Source: Streblospio benedicti (Eukaryota > Annelida > Polychaeta > Spionida > Spionidae). From it: a DNA stretch of 64,000 nucleotides. The position numbers and the translations under genes were made by a program. Location: assembly GCA_019095985.1 (NCBI GenBank), contig CM032666.1, positions 4,789,216 to 4,853,215 of the forward strand, given 5' to 3'. Positions within the stretch are counted from its first letter, which is position 1; every line of letters begins with the position of its first letter. Positions 36,001-51,000 of this stretch are shown here, piece after piece. The notes beneath the pieces were generated by a model. It was not told the DNA's origin. It saw only the letters and a program-made list of their open reading frames with translations, and searched no databases.

Positions 36001-39000
36001 TACAACAATTTGGAAGATGTTTAATTTTTAACATTAGGATTCCATGTTTCAATGGTTAGCGCTTAGGCGGAGTGCCATAGCAATTGATGTGGACTGACTA
36101 TCATTGCTACTCACTATTGCTGGACAAAATGACAATATGAAGCCAATCATGTCATGAAATCCTGTATGTCTGCTATTGGTAAAATTGTAAATGACAAATT
36201 GTCAAAGGAAATGAAATTTTATTTTGCGCAGTCTTTGCTTTGCTATTTTGAGTAACATATACAGACGGGATTGCTTAATTGCATAACATCCGTCCACACA
36301 CATTTTATGCGATTAAGCAATATATGCAATTATCAGTATAACCCAAGTAAATATCTCCTTGCAGACATTGCTGAAAATTGTTGTTCTAATGTTCTAAGCA
36401 ACAATTTTTTATTTTTACCAATATTTTGTACAGAACGTACCCATATTGCAAACTATCTTATCATCATCTAACATATTTAGCAGTGAAAAATGGCTAGTTC
36501 TATTAATTTAATGTATTGCGAGGTTTGTCTAATGAGAACCAACTTTCACATATTGATATTTTGTTGTTATTTATAATATTAATAAGAGCAAATACTAATA
36601 TGATAGTTTCTCTCTTCATCCGAGTTGGCAATAGCTTTACGACCATTAATTAAGAAGCACTTCTATTGCAGTGATAATTTCTACATGACGTATCATTTGG
36701 CTGCCAGGCACCCAGTGCCTGCTGCATGTTCATTCTACTTCAACTACAATTCTCCCGCTGTAACAAACTCAACACCTCTATATTTTAGCAGCAGGCATCA
36801 TCATTCATGCGTAAATGCCTATTGCTCTTACTCTAATTCATCGGGACCCCTCATGCTGTGGGTCCATTGCGTAGGCCAATTATCAGCCTCCTGTGAGACT
36901 CAGTCATAACAGTCTTGATTTCGCGTTAGTACCAATGATGAGAGCCAGGAGCTCTCTGCCAATCAATTGTCCCACTGCTAAGTGAGCAAAATGAAATCAC
37001 CGCCTTTCACATGGTCATTGTGTCTTTGGGGTGCTTCTCCTCCTAATGCCGTTTCCAGTTTGATGTATCTACTAGGATAATGTGAATGTGGTATTCTTTT
37101 GATGTCTGTACATTGTCTGTAATGTTCAGTAGCTCTATTTCTGGGCATAAGGAATTTCAATGATCTTAAGTCTTTGTCTTTATTGTTTGCTTATGGGGAT
37201 TTTTTTTTTATATAAAGGATGATCTCTTTCATTAATAACCAGATGAGAGGCTTTGATTTATAATTCACAAAATGCAAGTATTATTGAGATAGCATGCTAT
37301 TGCCCACAGAGCACAAGATTAATTAGCAATGAGCTGAGTCATGTAGTGATAGCCACTTTTGTTTGATTGCTTTGTATTCTCTTCACAATGGACAGCAGCA
37401 GCATCACTGTTTTGGAGCAGTAAGAAATATTTTAACTCCAAGGTTAATTTTAAGATGTTCAAGTAGATTGCTACTCACAAAATATTAAAATGAAATAAAC
37501 CATTTTGTCTGACTGATCAAAGAAATGTGTCCTTTTTTAGCATTTTAAAACTAAATGACGTTGCAGTAACTATCAAGCTAGATCTGTCACTTTAATTAGA
37601 GGTCTTGTGATTGTGTCAGCAACGTCAAGTTGTTAAAAAATCTGAGTGATAATTTAGCAGAAACCTTATCATATAAAGGTAGAATCTGTTATTAGGTTCA
37701 TTTGAGCAAGAGGTGCAACGATTTAGGATTGTGCTATTGGTGTTTGCTTATGGGCACTCATGTTAAGACGCAGCAGTTCATCTAATTGATTAACCTTTTT
37801 GTTGCACAATGGCCATCCATATTCACTGATTGTTTAGGAAAAGGTTTCTGCTTCAAGTTTCTGGACGGGTCGTCATTGTATATATGTGTATGTACTTTTT
37901 ACAGTAAAAAATATTTGTCTATTGGGTAAATTTTGAATGACTAGTATAATATACGACTGAGTACAGTATAGGTCTGTAAATCGGACACCTGTGCACATTG
38001 ATGAGATGTTCGTATAACCGTGTACGCGTACCATGGTGGTGACTCTAAACCTGATTTGATAGACAATCATATGGGCAAAAATATTAGTATCTTACGTTCT
38101 TGGCAAATTTTCTCCAGTTATTGATTTTCAAAGAATCCCTTACTTACGTGTAACATGTATGCTCATAAGAAAAAAAATACTGGTTGGCAAAAAATTGCCT
38201 GTTACAAGATTTTGAACTAGCGAAAAACATGAAGTGTGGATCGTCTTTTGGACTAGTGAACTAGTCGCGCTGAGTCACGCTGACAAAACGTACATGTAGG
38301 TGGTGTCTGACAACCAAATGATCAATTACTGTGCTGTCTAAAAACATTAAAACAGAACGTAAATGTCATAATTAAGGAGCAGAGAGTGAACTTAGCTAAA
38401 GTGCATTATGTGATGAGCTCTGTTTGAACAAAAGTCGTCTGCTGTTGTGGCTGCTGAGTATGATGGATAGAGGCCGGCGGGTGCACAGCTATTACAGGCC
38501 AGCACCAGCACAGATTTGTCATGGAGAGGAACAAGCAGTGTGTTCATATTCCCTTTAGTGTAAAATATAATGAAAAAATAAGCTAGAGTCAGACCCCGGG
38601 TGCTCTAGTTCACCTTCCTATAATTACTTTCATGTGTACTGTATCTAGATTCTAGAGATATTAACAAATTTGGACTGTTGTTTGTATTTTTAGCAATACT
38701 TGGAAGTCTGAAGTAGTCCACTGCATAGTAGAAATAATGGTATTCTTTCTATATTTTCAGCAAAGATCAGAACCTGGTAGTGAGAGTCCACCTCCTGGCT
38801 CAGGCTACTCAGACCTTAGTGGTAAGTCCACCAACAGTGTCACCTGTAGGTAGCACCCTCCCAAGGGGCCAAACAGAAACCTCTCTTGCCTTCAGATATT
38901 ACCATTCTGATTCATTGCCAATTGAACACTTGTAGCAATGTAGCATGTATGTGAAGATAGAATAACTGTTTGGATAAAGCTAATTTCTAATAATTTTATT

Positions 39001-42000
39001 TAAAAAATACTCGTTATTTAGAAATTTAATCCAATATAATTTATAAGGTTTAAAATGGTAGATATTTGAATGACTGGGGTGTTTCTGAAAGAGCTCTTGA
39101 AATCTCCATGTGTAGCAAAATATTATAAGCTTTTAAGCATTAATAATTATAACTTTTTTACTAACATGGTTAGTTCATCTTATCACAACACTGTTATTTT
39201 TTCTTACTGTTTGACAGTTTCGGCAACAACTACTACCATTTCCTAAACCTCTTTGCACATGTCAAGGTCACTCATCACGACTTCTGTTATCAAAAATCGT
39301 GTCATTCACATGGTCGAGTTTATAGGCCCCCTCGTCCCTATTAATTCTTTCATGTGTATGATAAGATTTTCGGTACCGGAAGTCGTGCCAAGTGACTTTA
39401 ACATGTGCACTGAGCGGTTTAGAAAATGGCAGCAGCTGTTACCGAAACTATCAATCAGTAAGTAAATATAATAGTGTTATGATAAGATGAACTAATCATG
39501 CTGATATGGATTCCAACAATGAACACATTCAAGTTTCTTTTTCATGTAAAAATCTTGTGTATGAAATAATGTTTAACATACATCTTAACAATATACCGGG
39601 TAAATGAAAAGTGCTTATGTGATTGAAATACTTATTCAATTTCATAAATTACAAAGGCTTGAGATCAGGCAAGTTAATAATTAAGAAATTAAGAAATTCT
39701 CATTTCTAAGTTGTTACATGTTTTAGAATTTTCTAAGTCTTTCAAACGTGTCAGCATAAGTAAGTTGATTGAAAAGTGGTTAAATTGGTTGGTTAGATTG
39801 TGTTGTATTCTTTGACAAGAGTGCTTAATTTGATAGATGTTGGGAGAGGGTGATGTTTTATTTATCTTCAATTACTATTGTATACTACACATAGTAAAGC
39901 AGGAAAAGGCTCATATGTTTCATTTATGCTAGGTCCATAGCTTTTTCCTTTTGGTGTGCAATAGTTATTAATGAAAATGTACAGTCATTTGACAAACATT
40001 GTTGAACATCACTTGATAAATGTAAATCCACTTCTGTAAATCCACCAGCTATCACATAACTGTAATAGTGTATGCAGTGATTAAACTGCACTTTTCATAA
40101 TAAATTAATATCAATGATGGATTTATCAACATTAACTCTTTTTTCTTAGTAACTCACCCCTGTTTTGGTGACTACGAAATAAAATATCTTTTATATTGAA
40201 TAAAGCTAAATTGTTAAGAATATTTTGCTACAAAGAGTTTTCAGCAGGGTTTTTGGTTGTAACTATTTGTAACTTTCATTTTTTGCTCTTGATGCTTCAA
40301 GTACCATTAGCAAACAACTGAGTTTCTCTTTACTTTTTACTTTATAAATGTGAACTTTTTTCATTCTTATATCTTAGGAAGATTGTGTACGCTTGTTTGT
40401 ATTTTTTTTTTCTTTTTTGTAATCATTGTGAACATTGTGTGAATAGCAAATCATAACGCTCTTCTCATGTTTGTCTAGCAAGCTAGAGGTACATTGTGTT
40501 TATAATTTGCTTGATGCAGTTTTGAACGTGGCATGGATTTGAGCTTGGTAAAAAAAAGTTGGCCAAAAGAAAATTATGAAAATAATTTACTGTATAACAG
40601 CTTAATTTGCTAGAAAATAATTCGGGTGAATTTTGAGCCTATTATTTTCTTATTACATACATGTATAAATTGTTGCCCTAATACTTTCACTTTAATAATA
40701 AGAATGTTTCATTGACCATTAAAAGCTAAATTAACAAATCATGATAATCATGTAATGTTTGTTCGACTTGGCCAATCTTTTTCTAATGGGTCATGTATAA
40801 AAAATGGGTAGTTGACAAGTGAACTTTTAAGATATGTTACAATGTTTATTTCCACATGTATTCTAATTGAAAAAATGAAAGAATCACTGAGCTGATTTTT
40901 CTGGCATTCATTTTCAAAATTATTGGTGACACATGATTATAACCTATTACTTTTTCAAAGAATCGAAAACATCTTGTATTTACTGATGTGCAACTATCGC
41001 TAGTACTCCTCAGTAAAAAAAAAAACATGTAAACAGACGAAGATGAGTTTGTCTTAAATGTATTTAATAGAAGAAAAGTTTCTTAATACCAGTAATATAT
41101 CTTATGAATTGAAATCAAATATTAAACATATTGGTGGTGGAAAACTAAGGATTAGAATACATGTGCAAATATACATATTAAAAAAATGTGTTCCAAACTT
41201 AAGACCACAGCCTGACCATAAGCAGTACATGATCCAGCACACCTGCTGTGTATGTGTGTTCGTGGCTCAATGTTTGTTCTATTGCAGCCAATGTCTCAAG
41301 CAGGCCAGCCGGAGAGAACAGTGACGAAGGTACAACTTGCGCTTTTATTCTGTCTTTTGTAAAGTTCTAGCCCTGGTGCTCTGTATGTGCTCATGCAGTT
41401 TGGTGATCAAGTATGGTAAAATTTACTTTCTTTGGTTAGTCTGTGTCCGTAGTAAACACTAATTGTATAGGTTAGATAAGGTATTAGTATCTTACTTTCT
41501 TCAACAATGTTTCTTTACATGTCCATAAACATATAAGCATATTTCTAAAGACTGTGTAATCCATAAGTTATGTCTACATCTCAACCGTCCTCTCCAAGCC
41601 GTTTGGTCATTAGGGTCTAATAGACCCTCATCCAGACGTGCTCGGTCTTTCTGCACGACAGCATTCCATGTGTGCTTTGGTCTTCCCCTGCCTTTCTCTC
41701 CTATTACAAACTTTATTATTTTGCTAATCTAGCTAGATCTGCTTTCAACATGACCTAGCCGTCTAAGTCTCCAATTGAAAATTATCGTTAAACTTTGTAC
41801 ATGTGAAATAGCTATCTTTGCATGTAAGGTATTCGTCAAGCAATTGTGTTACATCAAAATTTAAACTTATGGATTACACATTTTTTCAGAAATAGATATG
41901 TCAGAGGAAAGTTGAAGTATCATTTCAGCTTACTAGATTTTCAACCGTTTTTTACATTCAATTTGTATAACCATCCAGGCAGTTTTTACAACAGAGTTTT

Positions 42001-45000
42001 CACATTAAAGTACGCCTCACAATATTCTTAAGCTGTGTATTTCTTTCATTCCCTATTAAACTCTATTAAACTCTATTATACAGAAAGTTCAAAGTGGCAA
42101 TGCTTCGCAATTGAATTTATAATTATATTCTCATGACATCAATCTCACTCCAAATAACTTAGTGTCTAAACACGTATCTTCTTTATAAATTATAAGTACA
42201 GCTAACTCTATCGGCAATCGACACTTGTTTTGCTGCATGATGGCGCTCTCACCTAAGTTGCATTGCCCTTGTTCACATACCTGACGGTGCGTGTGTGTGT
42301 GTTTCAGTGCGTAACCCTGAGCTTGAGGCTGCGCGGCCGTCCACGGCGGGGGAGGAGGAGCTCCAGCTGCAGCTCGCTCTGGCCATGTCCCGCGAGGAGG
42401 CCGAGGAGGAGGAGAAGCGCAAGAAGAGCGACGACCTCAAGCTCCAAATGGCACTGGAAGAGAGTCAGCGCGCGGGCGACAGCACTGGCAGCAGGCACAG
42501 AGAAGAGGTACGCTCTATACGCCTTTTGTGTTTTTTGTGTTTTAGTTATTGCGAGCTTGTGAATGGACACTGAAAATATAGCGTAGGAGTTAGATAAATG
42601 TCCATTTATGCATGAATATAATTTTTAAAAATTGCTGTTTTATTACAAGTAAGCGGGGCAAAGAGTTACTTATAACTATTTTTTACTATTACTTGTCACT
42701 TTGATTCACGAATTTTTAATGTGCCTTTGGAAATGACGTATACATGTTGATGTAAAAAAAATAAATCTGTGACAAGCGCACTTTTCCTTTATCAGAGTAA
42801 TGCTGATACGCTGCTGGACCTGAGTCTCGGTGGAGCAGCAGCAGCCGCTCCCTCAGCGGCCTCCGACCCGTGGGGGTCATCTCCTGCCCCAGCCCCGCCA
42901 CCAGCCGCAGACCCCTGGGGAGGGAGCTCCAAGCCGGCGGCAGCAGACCCATGGGGTGGTGCCACGTCACCCACCACGTCTGCAGACCCATGGGCACCCA
43001 CAGCCGCTTCACAAAACTCAACAGCAAGTATGTCAACTTGCAAATATTAAAGTGCAGACTGATTATATTTATCATGCCGGAATATACATTGATATATTTA
43101 GATCAATTTTAAAAACTTTCGGTTGCTCTGATTTTGTAACGTTATTTGCTGAAATTTTGTTGTGCTATGTTAAACATGACCAATGAGTCGTAATTGAGAG
43201 ACACAAATGTTATACACTTGTTCATTTGTTGCGTCGCTTCAGCAGCTGAAGCAAAAGCCTTGTGTTCACTTTGTTACATGTATGTTTGTCTCTGGACAAG
43301 CTAGAGGGTATACCGATGAAGAGATTTTGTTCAAACTTTACACAACTATGTGGTGTGATGGGACACCAGAGTGATTCGATTTTGGGTGCTTTTCCAATTA
43401 AAGTGTACTTTCCACAGGGCCATTTATGGTCCATTTTGGATATTTTCTGCAGTATCGTTAATACTGCTTGGATGAACACATTCAAACTTGGTACAATGAT
43501 TACATGCCTACTGAACATCAATTGTGTTCAATTTTGGCATTTTGTCAAATAAAGATTACCTTCAGAGAGCCATTATAATTATTTTTCATTTTATTTTTCC
43601 ACTATAGTTTTAATACTGTTTGAAACATGACCATCAAATTGTCATAATGGTTATATTAGATTAAAAGTGCTCAGAGAGGGCAGCATCACCATATTAATGT
43701 CAAGTCATGGGCAATAGATATTTACTTTTAATAAATAGTCATGTTTAGAAAGCACCTGCATTCAAAAGCCAAGAACATAGATGTAGGATGAATCACACAT
43801 CAAAAAAAACTTTCTGCTTTAATGCTTTGATTGCTAACTAAACATCTTCATTGTCCATTAAACAACGTTGTTCTAGCGATATTGTGCTCTCTGACCACTT
43901 TTGATCTACATGTAGTTTACTTTGCTATTACTTTATGCAAACTGTAATATTATTTTCTAGGGTCATCAATTATCAAAGTGGAGAGCATAGGTAGAAACAT
44001 TGTTATACAACTTTGAGTTTTGTTATAAAATTGCTGTTCAATTATATTGGAGATTTTTTATTTATTTATTACAATCTTTAATCAAGTTGACTTTTTAGGT
44101 TCTTCTACTCATGGTGTGTGGACTCTAGTAAGGAAGAAATCCTCTAGTGCTGAATCTTTCAAAGGTAGAAAAATAGGCCATAGCATATTCTATTCATGAA
44201 TCTTCAATTTGGCTTCAGACAATTTTAACAATATCGAACCAAATCATTTTCAGCGCCAGATTCATCAATTCCTTGGAGGAAGATCTCCAATAGTGAAACC
44301 AAAGGTAGAATTATGCGGTAGATTATCTGCAGAATATTACATTTGGATTTATTTGTTTGAGTGCTTCTTGAGCATTTACCTTAAACAACACGGAAGGGCC
44401 ATGCTCAGAGTCCCACAGTCAAAAATAGTTTTTTACCAAATATCAGCTTTTGTTGTCATTGTAAACACCTGCTCACGTAAAAGCCTGCTAGCTAAATTGG
44501 TCAATATATGTCATTCATTTTGTACATATATTTATTTATGAATTAATCAATGTTCTGCACACAATCCCATGGGCTTTACGTGAATGTTTGGAGAGTAATT
44601 TGTTTTTTTTTTCTTGTATGTTCAAGGATGCTCAGTTTCATTTTGATAAACTGTCAAAATATGGTCAATGTCCTTAATGTGATCTTATATTCTTATTCAT
44701 AAACTGAATATTGTTTTTTTAAAAAAGTTACAAATATTTTTTACTAAAATTACAAATAGTGTCAGTTGTTTCAAAGTCCTCATTAAGCATGATGAGTAGG
44801 TTGGACTGTTGATTACATGTATACTCCATTTTACAACACTAAAATAAATGTTTCGTCATTTCCAGATAATCATTTAAGCTCAACNNNNNNNNNNNNNNNN
44901 NNNNNNNNNNNNNNNNNNNNNNNNNNNNNNNNNNNNNNNNNNNNNNNNNNNNNNNNNNNNNNNNNNNNNNNNNNNNNNNNNNNNATTTTAAATTTTGTAT

Positions 45001-48000
45001 TTTGTTCGGACGTAAAGGGTATACCGATGAAGAGATTTTGTTCAAACTTTACACAACTATATGTGGTGTGATGGGACACCAAGTGATTCGATTTTGGGTG
45101 CTTTTCAATTAAAGTGTACTTTCCACAGGGCCATTTATGGTCCATTTTGGATATTTTCTGCAGTATCGTTAATACTGCTTGGATGGGCCACATTCAAACT
45201 TGGTACAATGATTACATGCCTACTGAACATCAATTGTGTTCAATTTTGGCATTTTGTCAAATAAAAGATTACCTTCAGAGAGAGCCATTATAATTATTTT
45301 TCATTTTTTTTTTCCACTATAGTTTAAATACTCCCGGAAACATGACCAGGGAAATTTCTAACAAGTGCTGTATTATGTCTGTCCGCGTCCACATGCTTAA
45401 AAACCATATAACTTGAACACCATGGGCAATAGCTATTGCTTTGAAAATTAAATATGTTTAGTTTGAGGACAATCGTATGTCTCAAAAAATATTATTACGT
45501 AATTGTGTTTATCTGTCTCCTGGGAACAGTTTATGACTTATCATCACCAAACTTGACATTTGGTATGTCTATATCACTCTCCTCACGTGATTTGATATTG
45601 GTGTACTTTGGCCTACTTTTGAACTTACGAGCGTTACGTAATAAACCTTGTTAACACTCTACAGGGAAAAGTATTTGAGCTATGGTCACCAAACTTCATA
45701 TTTAGCTTCGTTGTACTACTCTCCAGAGCTGGTTAGATTTTGGTGTACTTTGGCCTACTTTTGATGAAGTTACGATGATTTAATTATTACGTAATTGTGT
45801 TTATCTGTCTCCTGGGAACAGTTTATGACTTATCATCACCAAACTTGACATTTGGTATGTCTATATCACTCTCCTCACTTGATTTGATATTGGTGTACTT
45901 TGGCCTACTTTTGAACTTACGAGCGTTACGTAATAAACCTTGTTAACACTCTACAGGGAAAGGTATTTGAGCTATGGTCACCAAACTTCATATTTAGCTT
46001 CGTTGTACTACTCTCCAGAGCTGATTAGATTTTGGTGTACTTTGGCCTACTTTTGATGAAGTTACGATGATTTAATTATTACGTAATTGTGTTTATTTGT
46101 CTCCTGGGAACAGTTTATGACTTATCATCACCAAACTTGACATTTGGTATGTCTATATCACTCTCCTCACGTGATTTGATATTGGTGTACTTTGGCCTAC
46201 TTTTGAACTTACGAGCGTTACGTAATAAACCTTGTTAACACTCTACAGGGAGAAGTATTTGACCTATGGTCACCAAACTTCATATCTAGCTTCGTTGTAC
46301 CTCTCTCCAGAGCTGATTAGATTTTGGTGTACTTTGGCCTACTTTTGATGAAGTTACGATGTGTTTTTAAAAACAAATTATTACGTAATTGTGTTTATCT
46401 GTCTTGTGGGAACAGTTTATGACTTATCATCACCAAACTTGACATTTTGTATGACTATGTCACTCTCCTCACGTGATTTGATATTTGAGTACTTTGGCCT
46501 ACTTTTCAAAAATGGCCTGATCGGGGAAATGGCCTGATCGGGGAAGGGGAGATTTAACGGCGTCCCGACGACTTAATGCTTTGATCATTAACTAAACATC
46601 TTCATTGTCCATTAAACAACGTTGTTCTAGCGATATTGTGCTCTCTGACCACTTTTGATCTACATGTAGTTTACTTTGCTATTACTTTATGCAAACTGTA
46701 ATATTATTTTCTAGGGTCATCAATTATCAAAGTGGAGAGCATAGGTAGAAACATTGTTATACAACTTTGAGTTTTGTTATAAAATTGCTGTTCAATTATA
46801 TTGGAGATTTTTTATTTATTTATTACAATCTTTAATCAAGTTGACTTTTTAGGTTCTTCTACTCATGGTGTGTGGACTCTAGTAAGGAAGAAATCCTCTA
46901 GTGCTGAATCTTTCAAAGGTAGAAAAAATAGGCCATAGCATATTCTATTCATGAGTATCTTCAATTTGGCTTCAGACAATTTTAACAATATCGAACCAAA
47001 TCATTTTCAGCGCCAGATTCATCAATTCCTTGGAGGAAGATCTCCAATAGTGAAACCAAAGGTAGAATTATGCGGTAGATTATCTGCAGAATATTACATT
47101 TGGATTTATTTGTTTGAGTGCTTCTTGAGCATTTACCTTAAACAACACGGAAGGGCCCATGCTCAGAGTCCCACACAGTCAAAAATAGTTTTTACCAAAT
47201 ATCAGCTTTTGTTGTCATTGTAAACACCTGCTCACGTAAAAGCCTGCTAGCTAAATTGGTCAATATATGTCATTCATTTTGTACATATATTTATTTATGA
47301 ATTAATCAATGTTCTGCACACAATCCCATGGGCTTTTACGTGAATGTTTGGAGTAATTTGTTGTTTGTTTTCTTGTATGTTCCAAGGATACTTAGTTTCA
47401 TTTTGATAAACTGTCAAAATATGGTCAATGTCCTTAATGTGATCTTATATTCTTATTCATAAAGCTGAATATTGTTGTTAAAAAAAATTACAAATATTTT
47501 TTACTAAAATTACAAATAGTGTCAGTTGTTTCAAAGTCCTCATTAAGCATGATGAGTAGGTAGGACTGGTGATTACATGTATACTCCATTTTACAGCACT
47601 AAAATAAATGTTTCAATCATTTTCAGATAATCATTTAAAGCTCAACCCCCATAAGAATCTATCATCTACATGTATTTACCTTCAGAATTGCTGTGTCATA
47701 GGCAACGAAATTCTACATCAGGCACTCAATCACAAATCACGAAAATCTTTTTTTGTCAAAACTGAAGGCTGAAATTCACGCTTTCCATTTCAGTGTCATC
47801 TGACCCATGGGGTGAGTCGACAACCAACACGACCACCAACGGTTCCATGATGATGTCACGAGGCGGTGGCGGCATTGACGATGAGTTTGACATGATTGGC
47901 ACACGGTCCAAGTCTCCCCAGGGTGCAGGCGGTGGGGGCCTCACAGGTGACCTGTTCGGAGGGGACGACATCTTGGGAGGAGGAGGTGAGGGAGGGCCAA

Positions 48001-51000
48001 GGACACTCGACTGGGGGAGGGGTGATTTGTGGGCTCCTTAGTGATAGTAGCCTTGATTTACATGTTGTTAATGCTCTAAGTTGTGGATAGATATCTCGTT
48101 TACATGGGTCATTTATTTTTTCAGAGGTTATTTTTTGTTGTAAGAGTGTGTGCTGTAAAAGTTGAAGTTCTTGCATAAGCTAGCAGTTTCGAGAGCAGTA
48201 CAACTTTTTACTTCAGCACATGAGATGTTTATATAGAAAATTTTGTAAATCAGCATCCATATCTTAGGTTAGGAGCGATACTTGGGGGAATGTAAAGGTG
48301 TACATGCTACACAGTACATTGAAAACCAATAATTTCAGTCGAGTGTCCTTGCACAATGTTTCCCTAATATGCATGTTTTAGTTAATCTTGCTGAATTTGA
48401 ATGTTAAGATAACAGTTAACAGATAGCTGCATGTACATGTAATAGTTTATGAAGCTTTAATTCGGTAACTTGAAGAATACTTTTATCCAATCATCAATTT
48501 AAGCCCTCATGAAATGTTTACGTTAATGTTATTAACAACAGTTAAATATTTGACAAGCATGAATATAATTCCAAATCACCAAAGCTACCAAGAACCCATC
48601 GCCAAACATGTTTTTGTGTTACCTTCCTCTACCTGTATATATTCTTCATTTGCGGTGTAGCACTATTTTTTTCTTGCTAATACTAAATGTCACTAATACT
48701 GCTTCTAACCATTTCCCTCTGCAATTCTGCAATATTGATGTCATTTACTGCTTTAAGAACAGACCCGTTCCACTAATATGTTTTTACAGTCTCTAATATA
48801 TCACCACACCTTGGTAGAGTTAGTTGTGTATTTTGTTTGCGTTTTTATGTTTTTACTGCACTGTTAGGATGTTTTGGATAATAGTTATGCATGATGCTCT
48901 TTAACATGGATGTGGATATTTAGACTAACAATATACTCCAACGGCTTGCACGAAATTCGCTCTTGGTGGAGATCGTTATTTTTCTGCACATTAGAAGATG
49001 CATGTCGCCGCATGTAAGTGTTTTAGTTTCTTTTCTATCTTTGCAACTATTTTAATTTCATGTCACTCTCAATGAAAGGTGCTTTGCTAAATATACGAAG
49101 TCAAAAGATAGTAAAAAAATATTTCTAGAACTTTTGTAACATGCAGTATTTAAGTGTAAGGTACTCTCCGCAAAAATCTAGTACCGTATATATTTATTCT
49201 TCATTTTAGACATGAAATTACAATGGTTTTTCAAACACACTAACAGTCTAACTACATTCAATGCATGTTGTTTTTAACTGGTTAAAAAAATGCTGCTTGT
49301 AAACTACTTGTGAACTATCATTGTTAGCCTGATGTTTCAAGTGTAGTAACTACACTTATTACTCTCCGTTCATAATATAGCAATAAGATAAAATATGAGA
49401 AAAATCCATGTTGTTTACAAGGAGCATCTAAATGTTAGCTAATAGTTTGATGTGAATGGGTGATGGGAAACATTGCTGGGGAACACACAGGGGATTTTCT
49501 TTTTCTTGTTTTCATTAGTACAGATATTTTTAAAATTTAACAAGTTTTTGTTTGGTGAAACTAGAATAGGTGTGTACACGGTTGATAGTTATAAATAATC
49601 GTTTCTATACTTTTCTATCTTCATGATAAATATTTTGTTAATCGATAGATATTTTTTTGGCTTAGTTTAGGTGAAAGATTTTCTTTTAGAAAAATATACA
49701 AATCACAACACTGCGAACACTATTATATAACCATGAAATTTTAGAAGTACTAGGCGAATTCAAGGATTTTTTAAAGCAAAATGAGATGCCTTATTTCATT
49801 TTAGATTTTTAACTTTCAGACAATTTTATATAAATCGTAAGAAAGATTGTATGAAAAAGGACTACAAGTTACAGAAAATGTATGTTTATGAAGTCAGTAG
49901 TCAGTAGTCCCGTTGTTAAAAATAGTTAGACTATTCATGGTGATATTGAAGTGTCATTGATTTATTTTCATTGGAAAAAAAAGATGGTATTTATGCCACT
50001 TTCAAGCTTCTCCTAGGGTACTCTAAAAATATTGGAATTCTGTGATAATTCAGGGGAAAATCAGGGAAATTTCAGGAAATCCAAAATGAAAAGTTTGGTT
50101 GCCACACTATTTACATGTCTCAGTTAATATATAGCCCCCTCAATTGTTTTGAAATGTGATATGTTTAATTTGCAAGCATTTGACATTTTCAAGCTAGGCT
50201 CTTTTACTGTGATAGATCATTGTTCACAAGTGCAGCTTCAAATAACCGTAGTTATATAAAAATGATGCTTATGTTTGGTAACCATATTCACCGCATTGGG
50301 AAGCTTTAGGCACATCTAAAAAAAAAAAAAAAAAAGAATCCTGATCCTCAATGACCCGCATATCTGCATCCCGCCTCATTGTTAATGCTGTGCTTTGTAG
50401 GTGCTCCCATGAACGGCTCATCCACCAACCCCTGGGACATGGGCGGACTGCAGTCCACTCTGATGCCATCGGCCTCTGCTGACCAACTATCCAGCTCTGC
50501 CAGTGGCGGTGGTGCCAAGAACAAGTGCAAGTCACCTCACGAGTTCCTCGGCAACCACGCCAATCTGGTGAACCTTGACAACCTGGTTACAAAGCCCCCA
50601 CCACCAAGTAAGTCATTGATGGTTAACCTTGTATAAAGGTTGTTAGTTCAACCTTTTGAGAACAAAACTTATAATAAGGTGAAACCTGTGTATATTTTCT
50701 CTGTGGGCCCATGGGACTCTTCAGTTGGGCTTAGATTAGTTTTTGTGTTCATAATTGACAATATGCAGTTCAAAGAAGTTGCAATTTAGATTTGTATTTT
50801 CACCTCACAATTGTTTATATTTTCACATAAAGTCAAATATAATTTTCAGAAAGTCATTTAACATGTTTTGTTACGATGTTAAATTAAACATCTTTTTCTT
50901 GGTAGTGTTCTCTAATTATTTAAAAATCTACGTTAATTGATAAAGTGGGAAAAACTGTTAAACAGATAAGGAAATGAAATATTTCAAGATTAAATGATTC

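Larger units (their letters stand above)
43836..44884 (+). repeat. Duplicated block A, copy 1
   Basis: Nearly identical to 46584-47648, including epsin exon 9 and candidate exon 9b; it ends exactly at the N gap. Confidence 0.85.
46584..47648 (+). repeat. Duplicated block A, copy 2
   Basis: Second copy of 43836-44884 with scattered single-base changes and 1-3 base indels. Confidence 0.85.

Noticed and set aside
44209-44541. 110-codon open frame in duplicated block A
   Set aside because: The long frame runs through a splice donor and into AT-rich intron; only the 51-nt candidate in another frame is retained.
47896-48176. Alternative-frame open stretches over epsin exon 10
   Set aside because: Shadows of a GC-rich coding exon.
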